This document shows, piece after piece, positions 25,901 to 37,988 of a stretch of DNA of 64,000 nucleotides. This DNA comes from Lolium rigidum (lineage: Eukaryota; Streptophyta; Magnoliopsida; Poales; Poaceae), in NCBI RefSeq assembly GCF_022539505.1, contig NC_061512.1, positions 146,737,962 to 146,801,961 on the forward strand, read 5' to 3'. The first letter of the stretch is position 1; the number at the start of each line of letters is the position of its first letter. A program made the translations under genes and the position numbers. Below the pieces are notes generated by a model. That model ran no database searches. It was not told the DNA's origin and saw only the letters and a list, made by a program, of their open reading frames with translations.

Positions 25901-26945
25901 GCTCTAGAGGAGGTGAGCTGCCACGGTGCCGGGGAGGTACATACTCCATAGGGTAGGACCTCTTGCTAAGTCGAATGGGCGAAAGGCTATGTTCGGGTAT
26001 CCGTCGTGGCATATGTTGTTATGCGGGGATGATGCCCACACGATAGGTATCCGGATAGAGGTGGGGAAAGTGTGCAAACTCGCAGAGTTAAATCTATTCG
26101 AATAGCCGCGTCCGCGGTCATGGACGGTTGGAATGGCTGTTGCTTAGCCTGATGAGTTTTGGTTTACAAAATGGTTTGGCAAATGAAAGGAAAGAACTTG
26201 TTTTGAAGTACCTGAAGGGTACGGGAAAGGTTGTGACGACCATATGGAGATGGTCGGGAAGGACAAATAAATTGGGTTACCCCATCCTAGTGTTTTATGT
26301 GGTAGAACTCTTTGAAGTATCATCTTCAACAAAGATATAGAGATGTCATAGGGTATCTTTTGAAGTATCTTCTTTAACAAAGATATAGAGATGTCATAGG
26401 AATGTCTTATCACCCTCTTAGTGTCCCCTTCAACTGTGATGTGGGATGCTTTAACCACAAGAGAAACTGATTCTCTTTCACATGCTATATCCACCGAGAG
26501 AAACTATTCTTCCTCTCTTGTCTTCTTTAGTTAGAATTGTTATCACCTTCTTGATGGTTTGCGAGTACAATTCAAATGTACTCACGGCTTTGTCCCTGGC
26601 TATTTACTTGGCCGGACCCGGAGGACTTCGACAGATGAAGAAGGAGTTGACGACGTCTATGCGAGCTAGGAACGTCTTCCCAGTCAGTTGCCTGTAGGGG
26701 TTAAGGCAGATGACTTGGGCTCTACGCTGCTGAAGTGATTCTGCTACTCTGATGTTTAGATTAGGCCCTTCGAGGCTATCTTGTAAAGATGAGTAATGTG
26801 ACCTTATTGTAATTTCTTATTCCGTTTTGTAAAGGATGATGTAATTTGATATCAGTTCGGTTATGTGTTCACGGCACACTGATCATGGGAACGTGAACTG
26901 TATACATAACAGGGTATTTCGGACAGCTAGTCCGGGGTCCCCACA
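25901..26945 (+). repeat. LTR3 of the array, 5'-truncated
   Basis: This is the last 1045 bases of the LTR, ending GTCCCCACA, followed by the ATTAA target duplication. Its first part shares variants with LTR1 (for example GCCGGGGAGG at about 25928 and ACTCGCAGAGTT at 26079). Its last ~500 bases share variants with LTR2 (for example CCCAGTCAGTTGCC at about 26679). Confidence 0.85.
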
Positions 26946-26950
26946 ATTAA
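26946..26950. repeat. Target-site duplication, right (ATTAA)
   Basis: This is an exact copy of 10259-10263, immediately after the last LTR3 base. Confidence 0.85.
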
Positions 26951-27110
26951 ATTACACACAAAGGCAGTTGCTAACTTTTAAGTGTTAATACGNNNNNNNN
27001 NNNNNNNNNNNNNNNNNNNNNNNNNNNNNNNNNNNNNNNNNNNNNNNNNNNNNNNNNNNNNNNNNNNNNNNNNNNNNNNNNNNNNNNNNNNNAAAACCTG
27101 GGATATTACA
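26951..27110 (-). repeat. Long LTR (minus strand), 5' end, interrupted by gap 1
   Basis: Sequence resumes after the array insertion for 42 bases, then the gap, then 18 bases. These 18 bases read, on the minus strand, TGTAATATCCCAGGTTTT, an LTR 5' start. The next bases, 27111 onward, carry no polypurine tract, and no 5-bp duplication matches the flank at 4108-4112. Confidence 0.5.
26993..27092. other. Assembly gap 1 (100 N)
   Basis: Exactly 100 N, the standard placeholder for a gap of unknown size. It falls inside the long-LTR start, a repeat likely to break assemblies. Confidence 0.99.
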
Positions 27111-30100
27111 GATGCCGTCCTGCCGGTGTCGAGGTCGAGGATGCCGTGAGGACAGTGACAGCACCACCAGTACACCGACGCCGAGGTTGCGTCTATGGCG
27201 CCGTCCATCGAGGTCGAGCACCGCAGCTCACAGAAGCACCACCACCACAAAGAACACCGGAGCCACACCACACTAGCACCACTCCACCGAAGACAAGAGC
27301 TCAAGAAGAACGAAGTAGTGCTCGTAGGCGTGGAAACAGCAGCAAGCAGGGGCGTGGCAACTGTAACCCACACCGGCGACCTAGCCACGGCTAGGGTGGC
27401 CGTCGAGCATGTTACGTGGGCGTGGTGAGGATGATGCCGATGAAGGTTATGTGGGGAAAGTCGAGGTGTCGCAGTGGACGCCCGGAGCCAGCCGAAGTGG
27501 TGGCGACGGCGGCCGGACCGGCTCGGTGACCACCTAGGGTTCCGTGGGTCGGGATCCGCGAGAAAAGAGTGGGGGAAAATCAAATCGATTTGGATAGAAG
27601 GGTAGAGCACGACGAGGCGGTCCATATCCCCACCACACCGGCGTCGGGGAGGACGAGAGTCGGGCAGGAGTGGGAGGCGGCGCGGCGGAGCCATGGTCGC
27701 CTGGGCAGGAGCGAGAGGGACGAGAGAGGAGGACGTCGACGAGGGACTGAGGGGCTGGGTCGGGGTTGGGTTCACCTGACCCAACCAGACCAACTCGGCT
27801 GGGCCAGGTTTGGGCCAAACCAATTGGGCCAGCCCAACAGACCACTTGGTCTATTTTTATTCTTATTTTTATTTTATTTTTAGGAAAATCTTTTAAACAT
27901 TTAAGTAAAATAAAGAAAACAATAAGTAGAAGTGAGTATCATAAAATAACCTCTATAAATAAAATAGAAAAACAAATACTTAAAGTTTAAAGGAACAACA
28001 ATATGAATTTCCTCTAAAATTTTAGAAGACCAAATTTTAAATCTTAAACTATTAAAACCTAAAAACTAAGAAAATAATTTCTTGTTTCAATTATTCACAT
28101 AAATAAAATATTAAATATTACTTCACATTAATATGCCATATAAAGCAACAATTGTTTCTTAATGGATATGTTTAATCACATGAGAATCCTAATTGATCAT
28201 TATTTCAATTAAAACCCTAAACCCTAATAGTATTTATCATATTTTAATAAGTCTTTTAAAAGTAATATAATGTTAAACTCATTATTGTTTCTATTTCAAA
28301 GTTATTAATGATTTCAAATCTACTACCAATTCTTATTTTAAGAATTGTAACACAAATTAGAAACCTAGTTCTAATATAAGTAAGAACTTTGGTCCCATTA
28401 TTTTATGTGATCATTATTTCATGTCTCTGCTTTCTAATTAAACCTATATGATCCACTAGTGTCACTTAGGAGCAAACCCTAGCTTGATAATATGTTAGCA
28501 CCATTGATCATCAATCCTAAATACCACACCATTGGAATCCTCCTAAACCATCAAACCCTAGAAGAACCATGGAGATCAATCCTAGTACCAATATCTTGTG
28601 TAGTAATACACATCACATGCTCCTATTCCACCGAACCCTATTCAGAAGTGATAAACCCTCTAGTTTAGAAGCCATTAATCATTACTTAGTGAAGCAAATG
28701 TGAAGCCATAGTAAACCCTAACTTATAGCAACACTTTGACCATCATTCTTTAATATGTTACCCATAATCAACCATAGTAATAAACTTGCTAATACTTGCT
28801 ACATGTAGATCACTTCTACTTAAGCACCAACTAGCCCTATTAGTAAACCTTAATAGCACTTAGCTCCTATTTAAAGTAGTTCTTGTCCTTATTAACCTGT
28901 TCTTCAAAAGTTATTCTTTTGAAGTACAAATGTTAATTAAACCATAGAAGCCCTAGTTCATATTTAAAGTACTTACTATTTCTAAATCAACATGTTCTTC
29001 AAAAGTTATTCTTTTGAAGTATAGAATAAGAAATCATCAACAATGTCCTGTAGAACTTAAAATTGACAACTGTTCTTTACATATTATTCCACTACTATTC
29101 TTTATGTGTATGATTGTTATGATGTCTTATATCACTTGATTATGATGCTAATATAATCAAACCCTGAAAAGAACCTTGTTTGAGAACCATTCTAAAAGTG
29201 CAACCAACCCTAAAGGAATCTTTACAACTCATACATCCTAAATAATCGAGGTTAGGTTACGCTCGGGACGATTGCATCTCATACTATGCATTATAGCATT
29301 ATTACCAGTTCTTTAAACATTGTCCTTACCGGACGATGATGGTATTTCAGAATTTGGAGTTATCACGTATCGAAGCTTTTGCCTGCATAATATTGCAGTC
29401 AAGAAAGGCAAGTTCATCGCTTGCTCATGTCATTTGATTATTTGTATCAAACTATATGCAAAGTACTATACTTATCACTCATGCATTGAAAAGCAAAGTA
29501 TTATTTTACAATTATGAATATGACTATGTGGTGGGCAATGGAACCATGTTATGTGTTGATATGGTGGAGGTTCCATTGCATGGGTTATATCACCCTAGGA
29601 TTAATTACCAATGCCATCCAGTGATTCTAGCGCCGTACAAACCGCGTTGACCATGAGATCTATAATGGCTCTGGGGAAGCCAGCCGTATCTTTTCCCTTC
29701 TGCACGCCAACGGATCTGTAGAGCCGGTGGGGTGTTGGAGGCACCGCCGCAATAGGTTGGGATATCCTTTTAAATCCCCATCCATTAGTGATGATAAGCT
29801 CTACGATATATGAAGGATTGTCCGGAGTACACCGTGAGTAAAGCCGTATTATCGGGAGAAGTCTACTGGGGGTGTACGGTTGGACAAAAGGGTGGGTTTG
29901 CAAGCATGGAGAAGGCGGTGTGGGCTTGGATCTTACACCTGCCCTCACACCAAAGGAAGTGTGGACGGGAAAGCTTGCACCTGGGTTGGCAACAAGGATA
30001 AGGTCTCTTATGGGAAAAGTAACGCACCTCTCGCAGAGGATACCGAATTGTGACCGTCACTCCCCGTTCCGGGAAGGAACCGCGAACGCGGCAGAAAGGA

Positions 30101-30770
30101 ACTCCATGAAGTTCTCGTTCAACCCGTGAAGACCGACGGGCATAGTTTTCGGAATACAATAAACTTTTTGAAGAAATGTTTGTGAAAACTTGCATTGGCC
30201 TATGACTTTCTCGGTCTATGGCTGTAGCTAGTGCATGATACACCTATTTCCTAATATGAACTTGCCGAGTACGCTCGTACTCATTCTATCCCATTTGAAC
30301 CCCTTCTTAGATCAAGGCACCGAAGGAGAAACTACCGTGGAACTCGAAGACAAAGGAGTCAACTGCAACAAGATGAAGAATCCAATCAAAGAAGTCAATG
30401 GAGTCAACTTCTGCATCAGCTATAATGGAAACCTAGACTAGTAATAGAAGGGAACCTTTCCCTAATCCTAGCACCTAAGTACATAGAGTTCTATAGCAAG
30501 CCAAGTAGCTCTTAAACTTGAGTTATCAATAAGATAGACTACGAGTCGTTCTTCTGGAGCTTTATTTGAAATTTTACCTCACTGTAAAGTAGGAGGTTGT
30601 GTTGATCTTATGTAAACAGCTCGTGTGTACTTCTATAGACATACCTTGGGCTCGCATATGTTTCTGTTGTACCACTCTGAGAGATGTAATATGAGTGGAA
30701 CGGTGTTTCACTTGTGTTATGTCAACGACTTGTGTACTACACCATGCAAAGGGTACGCTGGGTCATCACA
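27111..30770 (+). repeat. Long LTR, second copy, plus strand, 5'-truncated
   Basis: It ends GGGTACGCTGGGTCATCACA at 30770. From about 28330 to the end it is the inverted counterpart of 4113 to about 6650. A GC-rich block (27111-27840) is the probable equivalent of the leader region at 7260-8300 but is too diverged to align by eye. No primer site follows 30770. Long ORFs in the GC-rich block, including a 281-codon frame running into the N gap, show no protein motif and are not genes. Confidence 0.6.
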
Positions 30771-31668
30771 ATAAGTCTCCCCTAATTCCCTCTTGACCAT
30801 GTGATAGAGGACTAGCGTGAGGGTGTCACACCTCCTCTCTACCACGTTTCCAAGGGCAATCCCCTCTGTTGTTCTTAGAGGCAAACATTACATGGTCACC
30901 TTCATACAGTATCAAGAGAGACAATTAATACACAATGATAAAAAATGAATAAAACATCTGTATTTCAATCATAATCCATAACTAGGGTTTCACCATACCC
31001 CCAAGAAATAAGGGATCCACTCACACATAGAGGTAAGAGACATCATAATATTAATGAAATAGATCAAAATCATAAGGAGACTGAATTCTTGTTCAAATAT
31101 ACACCAAAGTATAAGAAATACAACAACATTGGAATGGTTGATGATGGTGTTGGTGCAGCTGATGATGATGGGTATGATGCCCAAGCCTCCTTGGATCTGA
31201 GTAGCAGCGAGGATCGGTGTCCTTCTGCTAGTTCCCCCTCTAGATCCCTTCCAGAGGTGAGGTTTTTGTGTTTTCTGGTATCTACGAATGTTGGATCTCT
31301 GATCTGTTTGCACAAGGTGAAACTATTTGAAGAAACGAAGGCAGTGGAGGGTCATACAACCGCGCCGTACATGCGGGTTCAGCACGTACTAGTGGTCGCC
31401 AAACTATTTGATTGCTTCATTTTGACTGTTTTCTCTTCGTGATTCTCCCACGTGCTAAGGTAAATATCATTTATTGCCTTAGCCTTAAATCAACATATTG
31501 TATCAAAAAAAATGCATGTTCCATTGACCGTGTGCATTATGTCCTTCCATTCGGGGTCATGTTGAAAGTAACATAAAAGGTGCACGTGTGCGCGGTAAAG
31601 TACCAAAATCCTATCACTACTAATGCAAAAAACAATTAAGTAAATATGGTTCAAAAAATGCACTCATC
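30771..31668 (-). repeat. Decayed LTR of another retrotransposon, minus strand
   Basis: On the minus strand a TGATGAGTGCATTTTTTG start at about 31668 directly follows a purine/stem-loop segment (31669-31708), as at the 3' LTR of element A. The LTR runs down to 30771, where the long-LTR copy begins, and looks truncated. Frames on both strands around 31070-31440 are short and unrecognised. Confidence 0.45.
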
Positions 31669-31688
31669 AAATTTTCCAAGTTTAGACT

Positions 31689-31708
31689 CTTGCTCGCCCC
31701 CGAGCAAG
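31689..31708 (-). other. Stem-loop upstream of an LTR start
   Basis: The minus strand reads CTTGCTCG-GGGG-CGAGCAAG, a perfect 8-bp stem with a GGGG loop, followed by AGTCTAAACTTGG and then the LTR start. Layout and loop resemble the stem-loop at 49029-49048 before the 3' LTR of element A. Confidence 0.6.
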
Positions 31709-33394
31709 AAAACAAATTGATGGACGTGGTCATCATGTTCATGAAGCGCAAGTCGTTAAAATACATGAGGCATTTGAAGTAATTGATTACCTTAAAAAAG
31801 TATAACCAAACACGAGCTCTAGTCACTTACAAAACTCAAAATGACTTAGTAGGCTTCCACACCTTTGTACCAATAATTTATAAGAAGATCAATTGCAATA
31901 TGATGTAAAGTGATTAGCCTAACCGAACGAGTTGTGAGATGATCTCAAACATGTTTAGAACTTCGCACATCCACTTAGATTCAACAACTCTGCATGGTCT
32001 CTTTTGCTTCCTCTCATGATCATGGTGCATGCCCTTCACATTTCTTAATTGCTTATACATATTTTGTAGCAGCTGTGTGAATGAGTTAGGCATGTTTTCT
32101 TAATTCGAAGTATTTATAATATAAAATAGCTATATGATGAAAATATATTTCATGAAGAATATAATGATATTAATTTTGTGGCATAAATGTTGATGCCTTC
32201 TTATAAACATGGCCAAACTTAAATTTTGTTGACTTTTCAAGAATGCTAAAAGTATAATCTTTTGTGGATGGATGAGAGTATGCCCTTTGACGTCTTCACA
32301 AAAATAAATGATGTTTTAAACTGGATTCGACCATCTTAGAATTAGTGTGGCATAATCCAGCTAAAGGCAGACCCTTAGGAAAAAGATGACCAATTTACTT
32401 GCACCATGCCCATCGCTGATTCTTTTTCTTTAGGTTACCTTTCGCCGGTTTGTTGACACGGAGAAAACTTCTTTATGACATTTCCGACGAATGTGTGTCT
32501 AAGGGGATTACTAGCGATTTCAATTTCATGTATGGTTCCCTCCTATTTGGTCACAATTTGTTTTGTTGATTTAGATCAAACTATAATACACACACTTCTA
32601 TTTTAGTAGCAAGTACGAAGCACATATATATATGCAATGCACCAATGGGGTTAAATCCCGGGAACAAGAAGAGGATATTTGTACATGTAAAACAAGACGA
32701 GTCATGTAAGGACACTTGTAAATATCTCCTACGCTATTCGTACTTTTACTATTTAGATACACATAAGATTCATGTGATCTAGAAGATATTTGTTAGATGA
32801 ACCACTCTAGACTTCCATGTACAAAAATATGGGAAGGATAGTAAATTAATAGAGGCGAATACATACAAGTACATTGTAACACATGTATTGACACATATTG
32901 TGAATATGGGAAGGACTGCTAATTTGTCTGTATCATTTTCTTACTGTAAGTATATCTATAGAATGTAAGAGCAACCAAATTTGAAGAAAAAACATTTTCT
33001 TTCTCTAAGGTATATTTATAGAATGAAAGGGCAACCAAATTTGAAGAAAAAGACTTACATAAATTTTGCTACAAAATACAATTTCTACTTAGCAAAAGTG
33101 TAGTTGCGACGGTAAATACCAGAATTCTAACATTCAACTTTGTATCTTATTTAACAACTGCTAAATATAAGTGTTTATTAATATCTTATGGTATAGATAA
33201 GTTATCAATTAAGTCAAAATAATTAGTATAAATCAATGAGGATTGTTCTCTTGACTAGCCCTTGGCCCAATAATTGTGTACATGAATGATTCTGGTCTAT
33301 GGCACCATGCTCATAGTCTACCATTTAAAATGTGTTCTGGTGAATGTTAGTGTTCTTGGTAAGTGAAGTATGAACACCATTGTATGTTTGTGAA

Positions 33395-33707
33395 CTAGCA
33401 ATTAAACATAGCGAGTATTGATACCAAATCGAGATTATCTAGGGCGAAGTGCGGTTCACCCGTCATCTTGCAAGGCCTTGTCCGGGGTACTAGCTTCTTT
33501 AAGCGAGTGGAAGAATCCTCTGATTTTGCCGTGATAGGTCTGAACCAAAGGTTTCTCATAAGGACACGTAATATCTTCACCAATTGAGATACTCACGGCC
33601 CGCGCCAAGGACAAATTGCTCGCCACGGTTTCCAAGATATCCGACCAATGGTAAAATAGGGTGTTGTGCTCAACAGTACCAACTTCTCCATCCACCTGCC
33701 GAATCAT
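33395..33707 (-). other. Unrecognised minus-strand ORF fragment
   Basis: A frame from 33707 reads MIRQVDGEVGTVEHNTLFYH and later GEDITCPYEKPLVQTYHGKI. It stops near 33456, and an overlapping frame continues with HFALDNLDLVSILAMFNC to 33395. Composition is protein-like compared with the surroundings, so it may be an exon or gene fragment caught in old repeats. I cannot name it. Confidence 0.25.
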
Positions 33708-34272
33708 CCATTCTCTCCATAGTTAAAAATGGATTGGCTCAGAAATTGTAATTGTGGGAAATGAGAACAAAACAACTTGTGCAATTCGCCAAGTCCTCCA
33801 AGGGCGGAGGATACGATGGGTAAAAGAAATGTTTTCCCATCCTTATCTAATAGTTACCTACGCCGCCATAGGAGCTATTAACCGGTAACATGCGGTCTTA
33901 GTATTGAACAGTGGCAAAGCTTACTACATGCCAGGGGGACACCGCCCCCTCCCACTTTGGATCTAGTTTTGATTTTTTTTTTTGGAAGGGCTACCATGCA
34001 TTTTTTTTGTCTTTTTTCCTTCTAAAATTTAGTATTTTGTGTTTCGGCCTATGCAATTTATGTAAGTGTCATTGGCATCGAATTCCTTGTAGTGTTACCA
34101 TACAATTGTATGTACAATAAAGAAACAATAGTTAGTACCAATCTTCGTATTTCTAGTGGCTTGACAACAAAACAACTTGATTATCTCAAGTCACACAAAA
34201 AATATACTCCAAATATCTCAAGTAACACACACAAAAAAATTCTGAAAGCTACCACATCTATGCTACCTATTG

Positions 34273-34320
34273 TCAGGGCCGGTCCATACATTTGGAGCCC
34301 AGGGGCAAGACAAAAGCAAA
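34273..34320. repeat. hAT-like transposon terminus (tentative)
   Basis: CAGGGCCGGTCC followed by ATTTGGAGCCCAGGGGCAA resembles the CAGGGCCGGCCC-type ends of grass hAT elements. I could not find the matching inverted end or an 8-bp duplication nearby, so it is either a single remaining end or chance. Confidence 0.25.
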
Positions 34321-37300
34321 TGGCATTTTTTTGTAATATTTCTGGTAAAAAAAATACTTAAAAGATACAACTCTGATATATGCTGGAGTACACTTTTCAA
34401 AATAAAAACAAGAAATGTGTACACACCGACTCTTAAATAAAAATATATGATGGAGTAGTATTTTCTTTGACCAGTCAATATTTAATGGAACTATATCAGG
34501 ATAGTCAGAAAATAGCATAGATTCATATGGATACAAGATCGTTTTCATAGCTAGGATAAATATTTGTAGAACATGACACCAAATAAATTGCATAAAAAGT
34601 GGTAAACGCGTGTAAGCAAAAGCACCTGGATAAATGGATATGGCTCGATTTGGATGTATGTATAGGTTGCCTGATCTGCATCCTGAAAAAGAAGATCAAA
34701 GCATGAACTGATTGACCTAGTCAGCTAGGTAGCGATCGATCGCTTCCTGACCTGTGTGTTGGAATGGGCTATCATTTACTTCACTGGGCCCTTTAATATA
34801 CTAGATTTTTATGTGCGCCTTGGCGCACGATCCCGTGAGACTCATGTGTAGATAGAAAAATGATAATAATCTGCTTAGGGTTTACAAAACGTGTAGCGAA
34901 CTATAGAAAAAACATTTATATACAACCAGAAAAATATATTATAGAAACTAACAATTCTTGGGTGTTTAAGCAGATCCCTCATATCTGTTTGAAAAGAAGC
35001 CACATATATTAAATGTATACTATTAATCTAAGATCTACATACACTCTACAACACTCACAAGTACATAAATAGACGGTCGGCCACCAAAAGAAGACCATAT
35101 TGGGTGTTTAAGCAGATCCCTCATATCACACGCAAAAAGATTGGACTCTAAAACAAATGAATAAATCAAATATTTGGATCTCTGAGAAAATTCAAATCTA
35201 CGACCAAATGTAAAACCGGTACACTGCATGAATTACATTAGTACTTATACAAGTTGATAATATTAGCAGTCCATATACATTAAAAAGCATTTGGCATATG
35301 TATATATAATACAATATGAATCCATTATCCAAAGTTCAAAAAATCTTTGATTGAGACTGGAATTATTTAAGTAATCAATTTTCTATGAATCAGTGTAAAA
35401 TTGTAATATGGATCTTGTTCGGATATATATACAGTAGAGCTCTATCCTAATTTGCATCCAAAAAATCCTTGGGAATATATGCGGTTGCAATATGAATCTT
35501 GGTGCACGGCTTGCCACATGATCCCTTCCTGTTGTCTCGCTGCTCAGCAGGTGAACTCAACATCAAGCAATCCGCATCGACGACCACTCATGATGAAATA
35601 AAATGGTTGGACATTTGATACTTAACATTAGGATTTTGAAGCACAAAAATATATCTTGTTAAATACTTAACATTAGGATCAACAGAAAGCATAAAACACC
35701 TAGCTATTTCTAACATTTTCCACTTTAAGCTGAAAATGGTATCTAATTAGCTTATGAAAGATAAGATCAACTAATATTTTTTCAGGGTTGATCTTGTACA
35801 TGGTATAAGAAATATCAGTGGAGTCTACATATAGAATACATCTGCCATACACCGTTATACTTTGCACAAATTTAAACGTCGTCCATATTACTATCAAGAT
35901 TAAATGCAATGCCAGTAGACAAAAGGTGATAGAGAAATTATTATTTTTGTGTGAACCTAAACTGATGAAGGCAAAACAAATAAAGCAACAAGGAGAATTG
36001 AACGATAGTAAACCTTTGATAAACCTACGATTGGCAAACAGCTATAACAGATTAGAAAAGTAAGCACACTATAAGATCTCCAATCCTTTCTAGTCATAAA
36101 GGAAGCAAACAGATTGCATCATACATAATTATATTTAAGCAGAGAAATACCATGAAGCAACTTTAAAATAACTGGTACAGAAAGGAGGATAATACTACTG
36201 AACCACAACAATGAGGCATCGGGAAAGAAGACATATTAGATAATCGTACGGAATACACAAGAATAAACAAATTGCTCGTTATCTCCACATGCATCGAAAC
36301 GGAAGCAAGAGCTTGAAAAAGAGGCTAGCAGCAGAATTATGTGCATACGCCCAGGTTGACATTTGTAACAGTAATAAAGAAGAATTATATTACATTAGCT
36401 AAATGCATTTGGAAAATCTAAATATAATAGCCTTGATACCATCTAATTAACTTTGAATTTTTATGACAAAAGGAAATCTATATAGCGTTGTCTTGATGTA
36501 GCAAATCTTTTGAAAGCTAGAATCTGCTATTTATATTGGAACCAATGTACAATCTGGCAGGCATGTAAAGCATCAGAAACAGTGGTAATTGGTAGAGTAA
36601 TAGAATTGATAGTTATTCAAGACCGATATCACCCAAATAAAACCAAGCTAAAAGATAATCATCCATTTGAATTGTGAAGAAGCCAACATCAAGGAATAAT
36701 GTTCTTAGAAAATAGTCGTTGGCACATCTGGCTATGGAAAGAGTAAAACTGAAAAAAATGCAGCCACAAGGCATGAGATGTCGGAAGCAAAGAAGAGAAG
36801 TATCATATGAACATAACCTGTTTGTTGCACTTTAGAACGGAAATAACATTTTTTTAAGAATGTAATACGCCATTTTTTAGATCCTAACCCTCATTTCCAC
36901 AACCATATATGTGTACATCCAGAAAAAAAGGAGCATGCCAATACCATGCCACAAGTGAAAAACAACAAAATGGTTGTTAGCTAGCTACTGGAAGCACAAT
37001 GATTGATAATTCATGAAATTGTAAGGCATATGAAGGTTCCGACGTGTCATGCTATCAACTGATTATTAGATGGAAAATATGCAGATAAACCATGAAATTG
37101 AAAGCCAAAAGAAAGCAATTAAATTCACTTATGCAGATAAACGATAAAACTGAAAGCCAAAAGAAATCAAGTAAATTTACTTGTGGCAGTGATTAAACTT
37201 CCAGCAATAACTCAAAAGGATAGGCACGATAAAATAGCCTCTGATTCGTGTCTTCTTGTCAGCATCGCAAAATTCAGAGAGCAAACTTCGTACTAATCAC

Positions 37301-37830
37301 AACCCTCCTCCAAAAACAACCCATGGAAGTTTCCTCCAAAAACAATTATTGACCCCATATGCAAGTACAATGACGAGAAAAATTTGAATAGAAAGGGGTG
37401 AGAATAATAAAGAACTCATGAGGGAAAGATAAGAAATGTAAACCCGCACCAAACGCTCTGCGCCGCCGCATGGCATCTCCAGCGATAGGAGAAGAGGCAA
37501 GAGGAGGCCAAGCGCTGTCGACTCGGGGCGTAAGCTGCACTCCATGCGAATTCATCACATCCGCAAATCAGCCGCAGGTCTCACACTCGCTTCTGTTCAA
37601 TGAATGGCAAATATAGTATTGGACACCGCTTGGTACAAAAAACAAAATCAAATATACACACCGATTTAGCTACTAATCTAACATCTTTATTCACCTAAAT
37701 GAAAGATATGCTTGTAGCTGGAGTTCTAAACCAAAATGTCGAATGTGAATCTCCAAAATGAATTGATAACAAAAATATATGAGGACCACAACAGAAGAAG
37801 CGAGCTTGCCTTCCGGCTCAGCCAGGTACT

Positions 37831-37888
37831 TGTAATATCCCAGGTTTAGAGGCAATAAAATGAGAGAACACCAAAGTGTGCATTGCAT
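37831..37888 (+). repeat. LTR start entering gap 2
   Basis: TGTAATATCCCAGGTTTAGAG begins here and runs into the N gap. The start matches that at gap 1's right edge (27110, opposite strand). The rest of this LTR and any element body are missing in the gap. Confidence 0.5.
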
Positions 37889-37988
37889 NNNNNNNNNNNN
37901 NNNNNNNNNNNNNNNNNNNNNNNNNNNNNNNNNNNNNNNNNNNNNNNNNNNNNNNNNNNNNNNNNNNNNNNNNNNNNNNNNNNNNNNN
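37889..37988. other. Assembly gap 2 (100 N)
   Basis: Exactly 100 N, of unknown true size, lying between an LTR start and the Tat element's 5' LTR. Confidence 0.99.

Larger units (their letters stand above)
10264..26945 (+). mobile_element. Three-LTR tandem array of a long-LTR gypsy element
   Basis: The order is LTR1 (10264-16186), internal 1 (16187-18389), LTR2 (18390-24307), internal 2 truncated (24308-25900) and LTR3 truncated (25901-26945). The unit repeats with a period of 8126 bp. The LTRs start TGTAACACCCC and end GTCCCCACA, with a tRNA-iMet primer site after LTR2 and a purine tract before LTR2. These features fit chromovirus-type gypsy elements (Tekay/Del-like), which is inference. 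No gag, RT or integrase motif occurs, so the element is non-autonomous. The ATTAA duplication flanks the whole array, so it grew by LTR-LTR recombination after, or as part of, a single insertion. Confidence 0.85.
31709..37830. other. Old AT-rich region without a supportable gene
   Basis: No frame exceeds ~115 codons and none carries a motif I recognise. Small features: near-duplicate ~43-base segments at 32946-32988 and 33009-33050; an exact 28-base direct repeat at 34958-34985 and 35100-35127; a perfect hairpin GTGCGCC-TT-GGCGCAC near 34812; a diverged ~55-base tandem duplication at about 37078-37187. A GC-rich island at 37440-37560 lies opposite a weak minus-strand ORF from 37545. It is probably a mix of retroelement internal relics and degraded host DNA. 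Confidence 0.5.

Noticed and set aside
26978..27823. 281-codon minus-strand ORF running into the N gap
   Set aside because: Part of the frame is N, composition is Ser/Arg/His-rich without motif, and it overlaps LTR leader sequence.
4113..30770. One giant DNA transposon with 2.5 kb inverted ends
   Set aside because: The ends look like LTR 3' ends (GGTCATCACA), there is no target duplication, and an LTR start appears internally at 27110; two inverted LTR copies fit better.
33395..33707. Host gene exon candidate on the minus strand
   Set aside because: No domain recognised, no clear splice sites and no continuation; kept only as a low-confidence fragment.
34273..35500. Complete hAT transposon
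   Set aside because: One end resembles a hAT terminus but no partner end or 8-bp duplication was found.
37297..37560. Possible first exon with signal-like peptide on the minus strand (ATG at 37545)
   Set aside because: Short, no downstream exon or motif, and hydrophobic residues arise from CTC/TTG-rich DNA.
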